Part shown: positions 8,862-17,131 of the stretch, one piece after another | Position numbering within the stretch: the stretch's first letter is position 1 | Layout: each line of letters starts with the position of its first letter | Assembly (NCBI RefSeq): GCF_029855125.1 | Contig: NZ_CP123229.1 | Span: forward strand, 3,950,501 to 4,014,500 | DNA: 64,000 bases | Direction of reading: 5' to 3' | Source: Methylocapsa sp. D3K7 | GTDB lineage: Bacteria; Pseudomonadota; Alphaproteobacteria; Rhizobiales; Beijerinckiaceae | Program-made: the position numbers and the translations under genes | The notes under the pieces: generated by a model | Told to the model about the DNA's origin: nothing | The model's database searches: none | What the model saw: only the letters and a program-made list of their open reading frames with translations

Positions 8862-10283
8862 ATGGCTGAGTATGATGTCGATCTTTTCGTGATCGGCGCT
8901 GGATCGGGCGGGGTTCGCGCTGCACGAGTTGCGGCGGCGCATGGCGCGCGCGTCATGATCGCGGAGGAATTTCGTGTCGGCGGCACCTGCGTGATCCGCG
9001 GTTGCGTGCCGAAAAAGCTCTTGGTCTACGCGAGCCGGTTCAAGGATCATTTCGACGACGCGGCGGGGTTTGGCTGGACGCTGACTGGAGCTTCCTTCGA
9101 CTGGCGAAAACTTGTCGCGGCAAAGGAAAACGAAATCTCCCGTCTGTCGGCGATCTACCGCAGCAATCTCAGCAAAGCCGGAGTTGCGGTCGTTGACGGC
9201 CGCGCCATAATCGAGGACGCGCATCGCGTGCGGCTGATGGCCGATGACCGAAAGTCGAGCGCGAAAATTATCCTTATCAGCACCGGCGGGGCGCCGGTTC
9301 TCGAACCGGATATTCCGGGACGTGAATATGCGATTACGTCCAATGAAGTCTTCGATCTTCCTTCCTTGCCAAAGCGCATGCTGATTGTGGGCGGCGGCTA
9401 TATCGCGGTCGAATTTGCGTCGATTTTCGCTCGCTTCGGCACGGAAATTTTGCTTGCCGTGCGCGGTGAAAATGTGCTGCGCGGATTTGACGATGATCTG
9501 CGATCGGGCGTGCGGGATGGGCTCGTTCATGCCGGAGTCAAACTCCATTTTGGCACGCAGCCGGTGCGCATCGAAAAGACCGCGGCTGGCATCCACGTAA
9601 GCCTGACGAAAGGCGAGTCGCTTGACGTTGAGCAAGTGATGCTTGCAACTGGCCGGCGTCCCAACACGGCTGGGCTTGGACTGGAAAAAGTGGGCGTCGA
9701 ATTGGATCATATCGGCGCCGTGAAGGTCGATGCTTTTTCCAAAACGAACATCGAGTCGATCTATGCCGTTGGCGACGTCACCAACCGGGTTGCTTTGACG
9801 CCGGTCGCGATTCGCGAGGGCCATGCTTTCGCCGATACAGTGTTTGGCGGCAAGCCGGAGGCCGTCGTGCATAGCGGCATCCCAACCGCCGTCTTCTCGA
9901 CCCCCGAACTCGGCACGGTCGGTCTTACCGAGACCGAAGCCCGGGCGATGTTTGATTGCGTCGATATTTACATGGCGAACTTCCGGCCCTTGAAGGCGAC
10001 GCTCTCCGGGCGGGCCGAGATGATGTTGATGAAGATTGTCGTTGATGGCGCGACCGATCGTGTCCTCGGCGTGCATATCCTGGGCGAGGACGCCAGCGAG
10101 ATGGCGCAAATTCTGGGCATTGCCGTCAAATTGGGCGCCAAAAAAGCCGATTTCGACGCGACCATGGCGCTGCATCCGACGTCCGCTGAAGAACTCGTCA
10201 CCCTGCGCACCCGCACCGCGCGGTACGAGCGGGAAATCCCCGGTCCGGAAGGCCCGGATTCGGGAGCGCTCGGGGAAGGATAG
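8862..10283 (+). CDS. gor: Glutathione-disulfide reductase
   Basis: NADPH-dependent flavoprotein that reduces glutathione disulfide in the cytoplasm. It has 473 residues. The FAD-binding motif VIGAGSGGVRAAR is at the N-terminus, the redox-active disulfide CVIRGC follows near residue 45 (GGTCVIRGCVPKKL), the NAD(P) dinucleotide motif GGGYIAVEFAS lies near residue 180, and the second FAD motif YAVGDVTNR near residue 300. The C-terminal dimerisation domain ends with the active-site HPTSAEELVT. The ATG at 8862 follows a near-ideal ribosome-binding site; an in-frame start at 8841 would read through that site. Trypanothione or mycothiol reductase are unlikely given the overall match. Confidence 0.95.
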   Translation: MAEYDVDLFVIGAGSGGVRAARVAAAHGARVMIAEEFRVGGTCVIRGCVPKKLLVYASRFKDHFDDAAGFGWTLTGASFDWRKLVAAKENEISRLSAIYRSNLSKAGVAVVDGRAIIEDAHRVRLMADDRKSSAKIILISTGGAPVLEPDIPGREYAITSNEVFDLPSLPKRMLIVGGGYIAVEFASIFARFGTEILLAVRGENVLRGFDDDLRSGVRDGLVHAGVKLHFGTQPVRIEKTAAGIHVSLTKGESLDVEQVMLATGRRPNTAGLGLEKVGVELDHIGAVKVDAFSKTNIESIYAVGDVTNRVALTPVAIREGHAFADTVFGGKPEAVVHSGIPTAVFSTPELGTVGLTETEARAMFDCVDIYMANFRPLKATLSGRAEMMLMKIVVDGATDRVLGVHILGEDASEMAQILGIAVKLGAKKADFDATMALHPTSAEELVTLRTRTARYEREIPGPEGPDSGALGEG

Positions 10284-10333
10284 GATGGCCTAATTGCTGA
10301 TCAGTGCATTTATAAAAATGGAGGGATTTTGTA

Positions 10334-10687
10334 ATGCGGTATGAGCAAAGCATTGATGATCGTCTATGGATTAACGCCGCGATACTTTTCCTTCAAGAGT
10401 TTAGGAAGGTCAATCCTGATGTGACCGCAAATACCATCTTGACGTTCCTGCATATTGCAAAGCAGCCTGGAATTACACAGAAGGAGATCCTGCAACTCCT
10501 AGGGTTGGCAGACAGCGGCCAATCACGAACCGTCTCGACGCTGTCCAAATATGGAGACAGAGGGCGTGCCGGGTGGAATGTTGTGGACCTTGAAGAAGAC
10601 CCCCGTGATAGGCGCCAGAAACCACTTCGCCTGAACGGTAAGGAGGAACTCATTTTAGCGTCTCTGCGCAGGTTGTTCCCGCAATAA
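10334..10687 (+). CDS. Small winged-helix (MarR-like) DNA-binding protein
   Basis: A 117-residue protein with a winged-helix arrangement: a helix ([13 protein letters not shown]), [27 protein letters not shown] as helix-turn-helix, and a wing segment containing [21 protein letters not shown] sequence ([15 protein letters not shown]), the Asp-x-Arg-x-x pattern of MarR wings. The gene is AT-richer than gor and the DAHP synthase on either side, and such short MarR-like proteins are frequent in prophage remnants, so it may be a late arrival. The target is unknown. It has a modest ribosome-binding site (gagggatttt) before the ATG. Confidence 0.7.
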   Translation: MRYEQSIDDRLWINAAILFLQEFRKVNPDVTANTILTFLHIAKQPGITQKEILQLLGLADSGQSRTVSTLSKYGDRGRAGWNVVDLEEDPRDRRQKPLRLNGKEELILASLRRLFPQ

Positions 10688-10710
10688 CAACAATACGGAT
10701 TCCTGTTTTC

Positions 10711-10740
10711 TTGCCGTATTTGGAAAAACCTCTGTATAAG
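10711..10740 (+). promoter_or_regulatory. Candidate sigma-70-type promoter for the DAHP synthase gene
   Basis: TTGCCG at 10711-10716 and TATAAG at 10735-10740 with an 18-base spacer, about 50 bases upstream of the chosen ATG. A GC palindrome, GGGGCGCCCC at 10764-10773, lies in the presumed leader. This is pattern matching only. Confidence 0.35.
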
Positions 10741-10788
10741 GCGGTTTCGAAATCGCAAGCTTTGGGGCGCCCCAGGGAGTTAGACGAG

Positions 10789-12177
10789 ATGCCCAATGAA
10801 TGCTGGTCGCCTGCCAGCTGGAGAGCAAAACCGGCCGAGCAGATGCCCGTTTTTACCGACAAGGGGGCACTCGCCGCTGTCGAAAGCCAGCTTGCGGGGT
10901 TTCCGCCGCTCGTTTTCGCGGGCGAGGCGCGCAAGCTCAAGCGTATGCTGGGCAAGGTCGCGGCGGGAGAGGCTTTTCTTTTGCAGGGCGGCGATTGCGC
11001 CGAGAGCTTCGCCGAGCACGCCGCCGACAATATCCGGGATTTTTTCCGGGTTTTTTTGCAAATGGCAGTGGTCACGACATTTGCGGCAGCCCTGCCGGTC
11101 GTGAAACTTGGCCGCATCGCCGGTCAATTCGCCAAGCCGCGCTCGGCGCCCGATGAGACGATCGATGGGCTCACATTGCCGAGCTATCGCGGCGATATTG
11201 TCAACGACATCGCGTTTGACGCCCGTGCCCGCGAGCCCGATCCCGAGCGCCAGCTGATGGCCTACCGGCAATCGGCGGCAACCTTGAATCTCATTCGCGC
11301 TTTCGCAACGGGCGGCTATGCCAATCTCGAAAATGCGCATGGCTGGATGCTCGGCTTTATCAAGGATAGTCCGCAGTCCGCCCGCTACGAAGAGCTGGCG
11401 TCCCGCATCACCGAAACGCTCGGCTTCATGCGCGCGATCGGTCTTGATCCCGAGTCGCATCAGGAAATGCGGCAAACGGATTTTTATACCTCGCATGAGG
11501 CCTTGCTGCTCGGTTACGAGGAAGCGCTGACCCGCATCGACTCGACGACCGGCGATCATTACGCGACGTCGGGTCATATGATTTGGATCGGCGACCGCAC
11601 CCGCAATCCAGATCATGCCCATGTGGAATATGCGCGCGGGGTCAAGAATCCGATTGGTCTCAAATGCGGACCAACACTCAAGCCGGAGGAATTGCTGAAA
11701 CTCATCGATATTCTCAATCCGGCCAATGAGCCTGGCCGTCTGACCTTGATTTGCCGCTTCGGAGCCGAGAAGGCGCAAGAACGTCTGCCAGATCTCATCC
11801 GCGCTGTGCAGAGGGAAGGGCGCAGCCTTGTTTGGTCCTGCGATCCGATGCATGGCAATACGGTGAAAGCGGCGGGTGGCTACAAAACCCGGCCGTTCGA
11901 CAAGATCATGAGCGAGATTCGCACGTTTTTTTCCGTCCACCGGGCGGAAGGCACCTATGCTGGCGGTGTGCATCTGGAGATGACCGGCAAGAATGTCACC
12001 GAATGTATCGGCGGCGCACGCGCCATATCGGAAGCCGATTTGCGCGATCGCTATCACACTTATTGCGATCCGAGACTCAACGCCGAGCAAGCGATCGAGG
12101 TTGCTTTTCTCGTCGCCGAACTGTTGAAAGCGGAACGGATCGAGCGCGGCCGGGCACATGCCGACGCCGCCGCGTGA
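10789..12177 (+). CDS. Class II 3-deoxy-7-phosphoheptulonate (DAHP) synthase
   Basis: First step of the shikimate pathway, condensing phosphoenolpyruvate and erythrose-4-phosphate. It is the plant/actinobacterial type II enzyme, not the E. coli AroFGH type. The 462-residue protein has the metal-binding cysteine in [10 protein letters not shown], and the segments [37 protein letters not shown] and [15 protein letters not shown] that are typical of the family. The ATG at 10789 ([12 protein letters not shown]) fits the usual N-terminus; upstream in-frame codons lie in the promoter. The next gene, nadE, follows after 37 bases. Confidence 0.95.
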   Translation: MPNECWSPASWRAKPAEQMPVFTDKGALAAVESQLAGFPPLVFAGEARKLKRMLGKVAAGEAFLLQGGDCAESFAEHAADNIRDFFRVFLQMAVVTTFAAALPVVKLGRIAGQFAKPRSAPDETIDGLTLPSYRGDIVNDIAFDARAREPDPERQLMAYRQSAATLNLIRAFATGGYANLENAHGWMLGFIKDSPQSARYEELASRITETLGFMRAIGLDPESHQEMRQTDFYTSHEALLLGYEEALTRIDSTTGDHYATSGHMIWIGDRTRNPDHAHVEYARGVKNPIGLKCGPTLKPEELLKLIDILNPANEPGRLTLICRFGAEKAQERLPDLIRAVQREGRSLVWSCDPMHGNTVKAAGGYKTRPFDKIMSEIRTFFSVHRAEGTYAGGVHLEMTGKNVTECIGGARAISEADLRDRYHTYCDPRLNAEQAIEVAFLVAELLKAERIERGRAHADAAA

Positions 12178-12214
12178 CGCCTGACGGCGGGGCAGGGCCG
12201 CGCATGAGCAGCAA

Positions 12215-13912
12215 GTGAGCGAGCCGCCCGCGAACCGCCTCGTCATCGGCCTCGCGCAGATCAATTGCACCGTCGGCGACATCGCGGGCAATCTTGCCCG
12301 CATGCGTGCCGCCCGCGCCGAGGCGGCCGCATTTGGCGCCGATCTCGTGATGTTTTCCGAGCTTTTCATCGCCGGCTATCCGCCCGAGGATCTCGTCTTG
12401 AAGCCGGCCTTTGTCGAGGCGTGCCGCGTGGCTTGCGAGACGGTCGCCCCGGAGACCGCCGATGGTGGTCCAGCCATTCTCGTCGGGTTGCCGTGGAACG
12501 AGAACGGGCAGTGCTATAACGCCTATGCTCTGCTCGATAAAGGCCAGATCGAAGCAATCCGCTTCAAGGTTGATTTGCCGAATTACGGTGTGTTCGACGA
12601 AAAGCGCGTGTTTGCGTCCGGACCGATGCCTGGGCCTCTGGTGTTCAAGGGCGTGCGTATCGGCGTTCCCATCTGCGAGGATATTTGGGGGCCGGACCCC
12701 GTTGAATGCATCGCCGAGACGGGCGGCGAGCTTCTGCTCGTGCCCAATGGGTCTCCCTATTGGCGCGGCAAGACCAACGAGCGGCTTTCGATTGCCGCCG
12801 CAAGGGTTGTTGAGAGCAGATTGCCGCTGATCTATCTCAATCAGTTCGGCGGCCAGGACGAACTTGTCTTCGATGGCGCGTCCTTCGGCCTCAATGCCGA
12901 TTGCTCGCTCGCCTTCCAGCTTCCGGCTTTTACAGACATGGTGGGCAAGACGGTTTGGGAGCGTGGACCGGATGGCTTTGTCTGTGTCGAAGGGCCCCGC
13001 GCAAATATCGAAGAAGGCGATGAAGCCGATTACGCCGCCTGCGTCCTTGGCCTTCGCGATTATGTAGACAAAAATGGTTTCCCTGGCGTCGTCATGGGGC
13101 TTTCGGGCGGCATCGATTCGGCGCTCTGCGCCGCGATGGCAGTGGATGCGTTGGGTCCCGGCCAGGTCCATTGCATCATGCTGCCCTACCGCTTCACTTC
13201 GGATGAATCTCTCAAGGATGCCGAGCACTGCGCGCGCGTGTTAAAAGTTCGCTACGATATCTTGCCGATTGCCCCGGTGCTCGAGGGTTTTGAAAAGGTT
13301 CTCGCCCCAATTTTCGAGGGCACCAATGCGGGCATCACGGAGGAAAACATCCAAAGCCGCGCCCGTGGCACGCTACTGATGGCGGCGTCCAACAAATTTG
13401 GCTCGATGCTTGTGACAACCGGCAACAAATCGGAAATGTCGGTGGGTTATGCCACGATCTATGGCGATATGAACGGCGGCTTCAATCCCATCAAGGATCT
13501 TTACAAGATGCAGGTTTTCCGGCTTGCGGAGCTTCGCAATCGCTGGAAACCCAAAGGTGCGCTTGGACCGGACGGAGAAGTGGTTGCGCGCAATATTCTT
13601 GTTAAACCGCCAACCGCAGAACTGCGCGAGAATCAAAAGGATCAAGATTCGCTGCCGCCCTATGAGGTGCTGGACGCGATCCTCGAAGGTCTCGTTGAAA
13701 AAGAAATGCGCGTCGCCGATGTCGTGGCCTTGGGCCATGATCTCGAAACCGTGAAAAAAATCGAGAGGCTTCTTTATCTCGCTGAATATAAGCGGCGGCA
13801 GTCAGCGCCGGGTGTCAAGGTGACCAAGAAAAACTTTGGCCGCGACCGCCGCTATCCGATCGTCAACCGGTTTCGCGATCCTGGCTTGCCGGAGGCGGGC
13901 AAACCCACATGA
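12215..13912 (+). CDS. nadE: Glutamine-dependent NAD+ synthetase
   Basis: Converts nicotinic acid adenine dinucleotide to NAD+, with ammonia channelled from glutamine. Residues 1-270 form a nitrilase-type glutaminase whose Glu-Lys-Cys triad is visible: FSELFIAGYPPEDL, KVDLPNYGVFDEKRVF and VPICEDIWG. Residues about 285-565 form the synthetase, with the ATP P-loop SGGIDSALCAAMA and the segments TTGNKSEMSVGYATIYGD and ENQKDQDSLPPYEVLD. The length of 565 is normal for the fused form. The start is a GTG at 12215, after a short gap from the DAHP synthase, so an operon is likely. Its product is the substrate of NAD kinase, encoded at 55.5 kb. Confidence 0.95.
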   Translation: MSEPPANRLVIGLAQINCTVGDIAGNLARMRAARAEAAAFGADLVMFSELFIAGYPPEDLVLKPAFVEACRVACETVAPETADGGPAILVGLPWNENGQCYNAYALLDKGQIEAIRFKVDLPNYGVFDEKRVFASGPMPGPLVFKGVRIGVPICEDIWGPDPVECIAETGGELLLVPNGSPYWRGKTNERLSIAAARVVESRLPLIYLNQFGGQDELVFDGASFGLNADCSLAFQLPAFTDMVGKTVWERGPDGFVCVEGPRANIEEGDEADYAACVLGLRDYVDKNGFPGVVMGLSGGIDSALCAAMAVDALGPGQVHCIMLPYRFTSDESLKDAEHCARVLKVRYDILPIAPVLEGFEKVLAPIFEGTNAGITEENIQSRARGTLLMAASNKFGSMLVTTGNKSEMSVGYATIYGDMNGGFNPIKDLYKMQVFRLAELRNRWKPKGALGPDGEVVARNILVKPPTAELRENQKDQDSLPPYEVLDAILEGLVEKEMRVADVVALGHDLETVKKIERLLYLAEYKRRQSAPGVKVTKKNFGRDRRYPIVNRFRDPGLPEAGKPT

Positions 13913-13936
13913 CGGTGCGTGGCCTTCAAGGAAGCC

Positions 13937-13975
13937 ATCGTACCAAAGTGTTTCACGTGAAACGTTTTGGTAAGG
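13937..13975. promoter_or_regulatory. parS-like centromere site 1
   Basis: The perfect 14-base palindrome GTTTCACGTGAAAC lies at 13950-13963 and is preceded by T, matching the conserved chromosomal ParB-binding site (consensus TGTTTCACGTGAAACA) at 15 of 16 positions. It sits in a noncoding stretch just after nadE. Bases 13937-13964 are identical to 50387-50414 around the second site, and the right flank TTTGGTA is also shared. The left ACCAAA and right TTTGGT blocks form an outer inverted repeat. ParB spreading and SMC loading from such sites near the origin is established; activity of this copy is inferred. Confidence 0.85.
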
Positions 13976-14213
13976 TCGCGACGGAAAATCGTACAAGCCG
14001 CAAGACAACGCGCTGCCCTTGAACAGGTAGGATTGTTCGATTTTTTTGTGCAATTCAAAGCCGGACAGTCAGACGCTTCGCGGGCTAGGGCCGCCAGTGG
14101 AAAGTGTCCCAAGTGTAAGATTGATCCGTGTCATCAAGCTGTGTCAAAGATTGACCTCGCCGCCATCGCGGGGCGCGGGAAAATCGGGCGGGAGCCGCGC
14201 GGATAAAAAGGAC
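13976..14213. other. Noncoding stretch between parS 1 and the phosphatase remnant
   Basis: About 240 bases with no supported gene. An open frame runs through it into the phosphatase frame, but codon usage and composition do not look coding. The ribosome-binding site AAAAAGGA immediately before 14214 belongs to the phosphatase. Confidence 0.4.
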
Positions 14214-14685
14214 ATGGATATGAGAATTGTCCTCTTTCTTTGTACGGGGAACTATTATCGAAGCCGCTTCGCGGAGGAGATATTCAACTTCGCAGCTCCT
14301 ATCGACTGCCCCGGATGGACCGCCGTATCAAGAGGCATTGCCGTGGATCTCGGGATCAACAATGTTGGTCCGTCCCATAGCGAGACCGGCCGCACAGGCC
14401 CTTCAAAAACGCGGTTTAAGTTTCAATCCGTCACTGGCGCGGATGCCATTGCAGCTGGAGATTGCCGACCTTGAATCGGCGCATCATATCGTTGCGCTGA
14501 AAAAAGCGGAACATTTCCCCTTGATGCAGGAGCGGTTTGCCTCATGGCCCGGTACGGATGATCCCATCCGCATGGAGTATTGGCATGTCGATGACACCGA
14601 TCGAATGGCGCCCGAACAGGCACTCCCCTTGATTGCGGCGCAACTGCAAGGCTTGATGAAGCGGCTTTCCGGCAAAAACCGCTAG
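14214..14685 (+). pseudogene. Low-molecular-weight protein tyrosine phosphatase, frameshifted
   Basis: The first part, MRIVLFLCTGNYYRSRF from the ATG at 14220 (or 14214), contains the phosphatase P-loop C-x5-R as CTGNYYR. This frame reads well to about NNVGP and then turns into unlike sequence ending at 14474. The rest of the protein continues in the next frame (IARPAAQALQKRGLSF through the Asp-containing ADLESAHHIVAL and SWPGTDDP) to the stop at 14685. At 14368-14375 the sequence is GTCCGTCC; removing one GTCC copy rejoins the frames as V-G-P-I-A-R-P. So a 4-base tandem duplication appears to have broken the gene, unless it is a sequencing error. As it stands the catalytic loop is translated but the acid-loop half is not. 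Confidence 0.8.
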
Positions 14686-14769
14686 AACCCCAAGTGAGCA
14701 AGAGCCGGACCGGTACCTTGCGGTCACGGCCTCGCTCGAAAGTGAGTCTAAGGCGAGTTTGGATGCCCC

Positions 14770-15615
14770 TTAAAATACGCCTGCGGTGGCGGGTTCCAAG
14801 TGATGACTGTTCAGCGAAGGCTTGAACTCACCGATATAAACAAAATTCTCATTCGACATCATCATTTCAAATTTATACTTCGCAATCGCGCGCTGAAAGG
14901 GAACGCTTGAGAATTGTCCGGGAAATTTCCAGTCATGAAGTTCGATAATGACAACCATGGGAGATTCGAGCCAGCCTGTATTTTCGCTAAATAAATCGCG
15001 TTCAAAGCCTTCAATGTCTATTTTTACAATGAATAATTCGTATTTCGAACCGTATGAACCCACGATGTCATTTACAGTGCGAACTTCCACTTTACTTCCC
15101 GGGCCGCCGCGCGTCGTCTGTACACCCCAAGATTGTTTATCGGGATTATCTAAGGTCACAAATCCTGGTGAACCTCCGATGGCCGCCTCGATTACGTTTA
15201 TATTGGACTTTTTTTCCGTATTCATGCGGCAGATTTGAGAGTTTTGATGATCTGGCTCTATAGCCACGACATGGGAGTCTGGGAATTTTGCTGCAAACCA
15301 CAGAGCCGAACAGCCATTATTGGCTCCCGCATCGACAATTAAGGGGATTTTGCCTTGCTCGAGAATTTGCCGGTAGCGCTCGTCGATGCGGCCGGCTTGA
15401 GGATAATGGCCAAGTTCATATTGCCTGGTGCGAAAGACCTGTCTTAGAACCCAAAGGTCCATCGATTTTTTGCGAAGATGAATTGGGCCGATACCGCGAA
15501 CCGACGCAACATAAACGTCTGAAAAAGCCATCCTTGCATAGCGGGATGGAAAGCCAATTCCGAGCCGGACCATATCTTTTAAGTTTTCCGACAAAAGCGC
15601 GGCGACCGGGTTCAT
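14770..15615 (-). CDS. FkbM family SAM-dependent methyltransferase
   Basis: A 281-residue protein of the FkbM family, which O-methylates sugars or polyketides. The SAM-binding motif I is LIVDAGANNGCSALWF near residue 92, followed by the acidic loop VVAIEPD. The post-motif segment IVKIDIEGFERDLF is the FkbM hallmark. About 90 residues precede the fold, with no clear membrane segment. The substrate is unknown; such enzymes usually decorate surface polysaccharide in bacteria. It stands alone, downstream of a convergent frameshifted phosphatase, with a glycosyltransferase on the same strand about 170 bases upstream, which fits a surface-glycan role. Confidence 0.85.
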   Translation of the reverse strand: MNPVAALLSENLKDMVRLGIGFPSRYARMAFSDVYVASVRGIGPIHLRKKSMDLWVLRQVFRTRQYELGHYPQAGRIDERYRQILEQGKIPLIVDAGANNGCSALWFAAKFPDSHVVAIEPDHQNSQICRMNTEKKSNINVIEAAIGGSPGFVTLDNPDKQSWGVQTTRGGPGSKVEVRTVNDIVGSYGSKYELFIVKIDIEGFERDLFSENTGWLESPMVVIIELHDWKFPGQFSSVPFQRAIAKYKFEMMMSNENFVYIGEFKPSLNSHHLEPATAGVF

Positions 15616-15787
15616 TGGTGACTCCTTCAGCGCCCAAACCCGCGGCTCTGACGCCGGACGCGGTCAGGCATAAGGTCGAAACCTAATCATAGCCCGCGCC
15701 TCGGCAATTTGTCCAACCTTGTCACCCTGCGACAAGATATCATCGCAACCGTCATACTCGGCAGCGCCCTTTGCCGCGTCGGCGCGT

Positions 15788-16924
15788 TCATCCCCGTTCA
15801 ATGCTTGGCTCCTCTTCCCGCATGGTCATCTCATTGCCGCGCCACACGAAATGATCGGTGCACCACGCGTCGATATAGATGACTGGAAGCATCAGGTCGC
15901 GCAGCAGGAAAAGAAAAGGCAAGCGCCAGGACACATGCCATTTTAAGGAGCGGCTGAGCAGAATTTCGGGAATATACCATACCAGTCCGACGCACAGCAC
16001 CGTCACCGCCACATTCACATCGAAGGCGAGAGCGGCATAGGCCGCCGCGAGAGAGGGCAGAACTGCGCCCGCAAAAATTTCCGGCGCGTAAAAAAGAGGA
16101 AAGGTTTTCCGCCGAGTCCTCGCCCAGCGCGCCTGGCGCAGCCAAACATCGGTGGCGGTCCGTCTGCCAAGCGGCTGTTCGAAGGGACTATCGACGAGAT
16201 TCACCGAGAGGCCTTGGGCGCGGACGAGCTTTGTTGCCGCGGCGTCCTCGATGATTTCGCTGGCGAGCGCGCGAACCCCGCCGCCCTTGTCCATAATCTC
16301 GCGCCACCACAACATGCTCTTGCCCTGCGCGAAGCCGAACCCGGCCGCCTCGGCGCAATATTGCCAGCGCGCCTCGAAGCTGTTGAGAAAAGCGCATTCG
16401 AGTTCGGCCCAGAGATTTTGCGGCCGCGAGCCGAGGGGCATGGAGCACACAAGCCCGGTCCGCCGCCGCCAGCCCGCCAGAAGCCGTTGAATATAATCCT
16501 TGGGCATCAACACATTCGCGTCGGCGAGGACAATCCAATTGTAGCGTGCGGCATCCCAGCCCCTGACGCAGTTGTTCAGTTTTGGATTGGCGCTCATCTT
16601 TTCGTCCCCGACGATCAAATGGGCCGTAACCTCCGGATATTTGGCTATCAAGCGCTGAACCAACGCCACGACCGGATCATTCGCCCGCGCGACGCAAAAA
16701 ATAATCTCATAGGCGGGGTAAGCGAGCCGGAAACTCGATTCCAAGGTCTCGCCGCAAAAATTGTCGAGACCGCAGAGCGGCCGGACGATGGAAACACCCG
16801 GCGCGGCGCGTGAGGGCAATGGCGCCGGACGTGGCCGCGCCCGGATCGCCGCGACGCCAACACTGATCAGATTGCACAAGGTCAGAAGCAGGCAAATCCA
16901 AGCCGCTGCATACGCCATCGCCAT
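15788..16924 (-). CDS. GT21-type (ceramide glucosyltransferase/HpnI-like) membrane glycosyltransferase
   Basis: A 378-residue membrane enzyme. An N-terminal membrane helix (ICLLLTLCNLISVGVAA) is followed by a GT-A domain with VSIVRPLCGLDNFCGETL, the metal-site segment VLADANVLMP, the acceptor-site segment SEIIEDAAATK and the processive-type motif RQARW, and then several C-terminal hydrophobic helices. Relatives include ceramide glucosyltransferase and HpnI, which adds N-acetylglucosamine to hopanoids in hopanoid-making bacteria. No other hpn or sphingolipid gene is in the window, so the lipid acceptor cannot be told. The nearest methyltransferase downstream may act on the same product. Confidence 0.82.
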   Translation of the reverse strand: MAMAYAAAWICLLLTLCNLISVGVAAIRARPRPAPLPSRAAPGVSIVRPLCGLDNFCGETLESSFRLAYPAYEIIFCVARANDPVVALVQRLIAKYPEVTAHLIVGDEKMSANPKLNNCVRGWDAARYNWIVLADANVLMPKDYIQRLLAGWRRRTGLVCSMPLGSRPQNLWAELECAFLNSFEARWQYCAEAAGFGFAQGKSMLWWREIMDKGGGVRALASEIIEDAAATKLVRAQGLSVNLVDSPFEQPLGRRTATDVWLRQARWARTRRKTFPLFYAPEIFAGAVLPSLAAAYAALAFDVNVAVTVLCVGLVWYIPEILLSRSLKWHVSWRLPFLFLLRDLMLPVIYIDAWCTDHFVWRGNEMTMREEEPSIERG

Positions 16925-17131
16925 TGTCCAGCTCCCGGGCTAATATCTGATTCTCCGCCGAAAGCTGCCGCCGCATGTGCCGGGACTGCTTTTTGTATCA
17001 GATATTTATTGAAAATCGCAGGACCGGCCTTCAAGTAAGTCCGGCCGGCTGCTTGAGCGAGTGCGTTGAACAAGTTCACATCTGAGCGACTGGCGCATAT
17101 TGACGCGGTTCCACACATCCTAGGGTCACTC

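Noticed and set aside
8838..10175. 445-codon frame on the minus strand, opposite gor
   Set aside because: Antisense shadow of the glutathione reductase; no family resemblance, and the plus-strand gene has all catalytic motifs.
10780..12369. 529-codon frame on the minus strand
   Set aside because: Spans the DAHP synthase and the start of nadE in antisense; translation is Arg/His-rich noise typical of high-GC shadows.
12077..13228. 383-codon frame on the minus strand
   Set aside because: Antisense of nadE; no domain.
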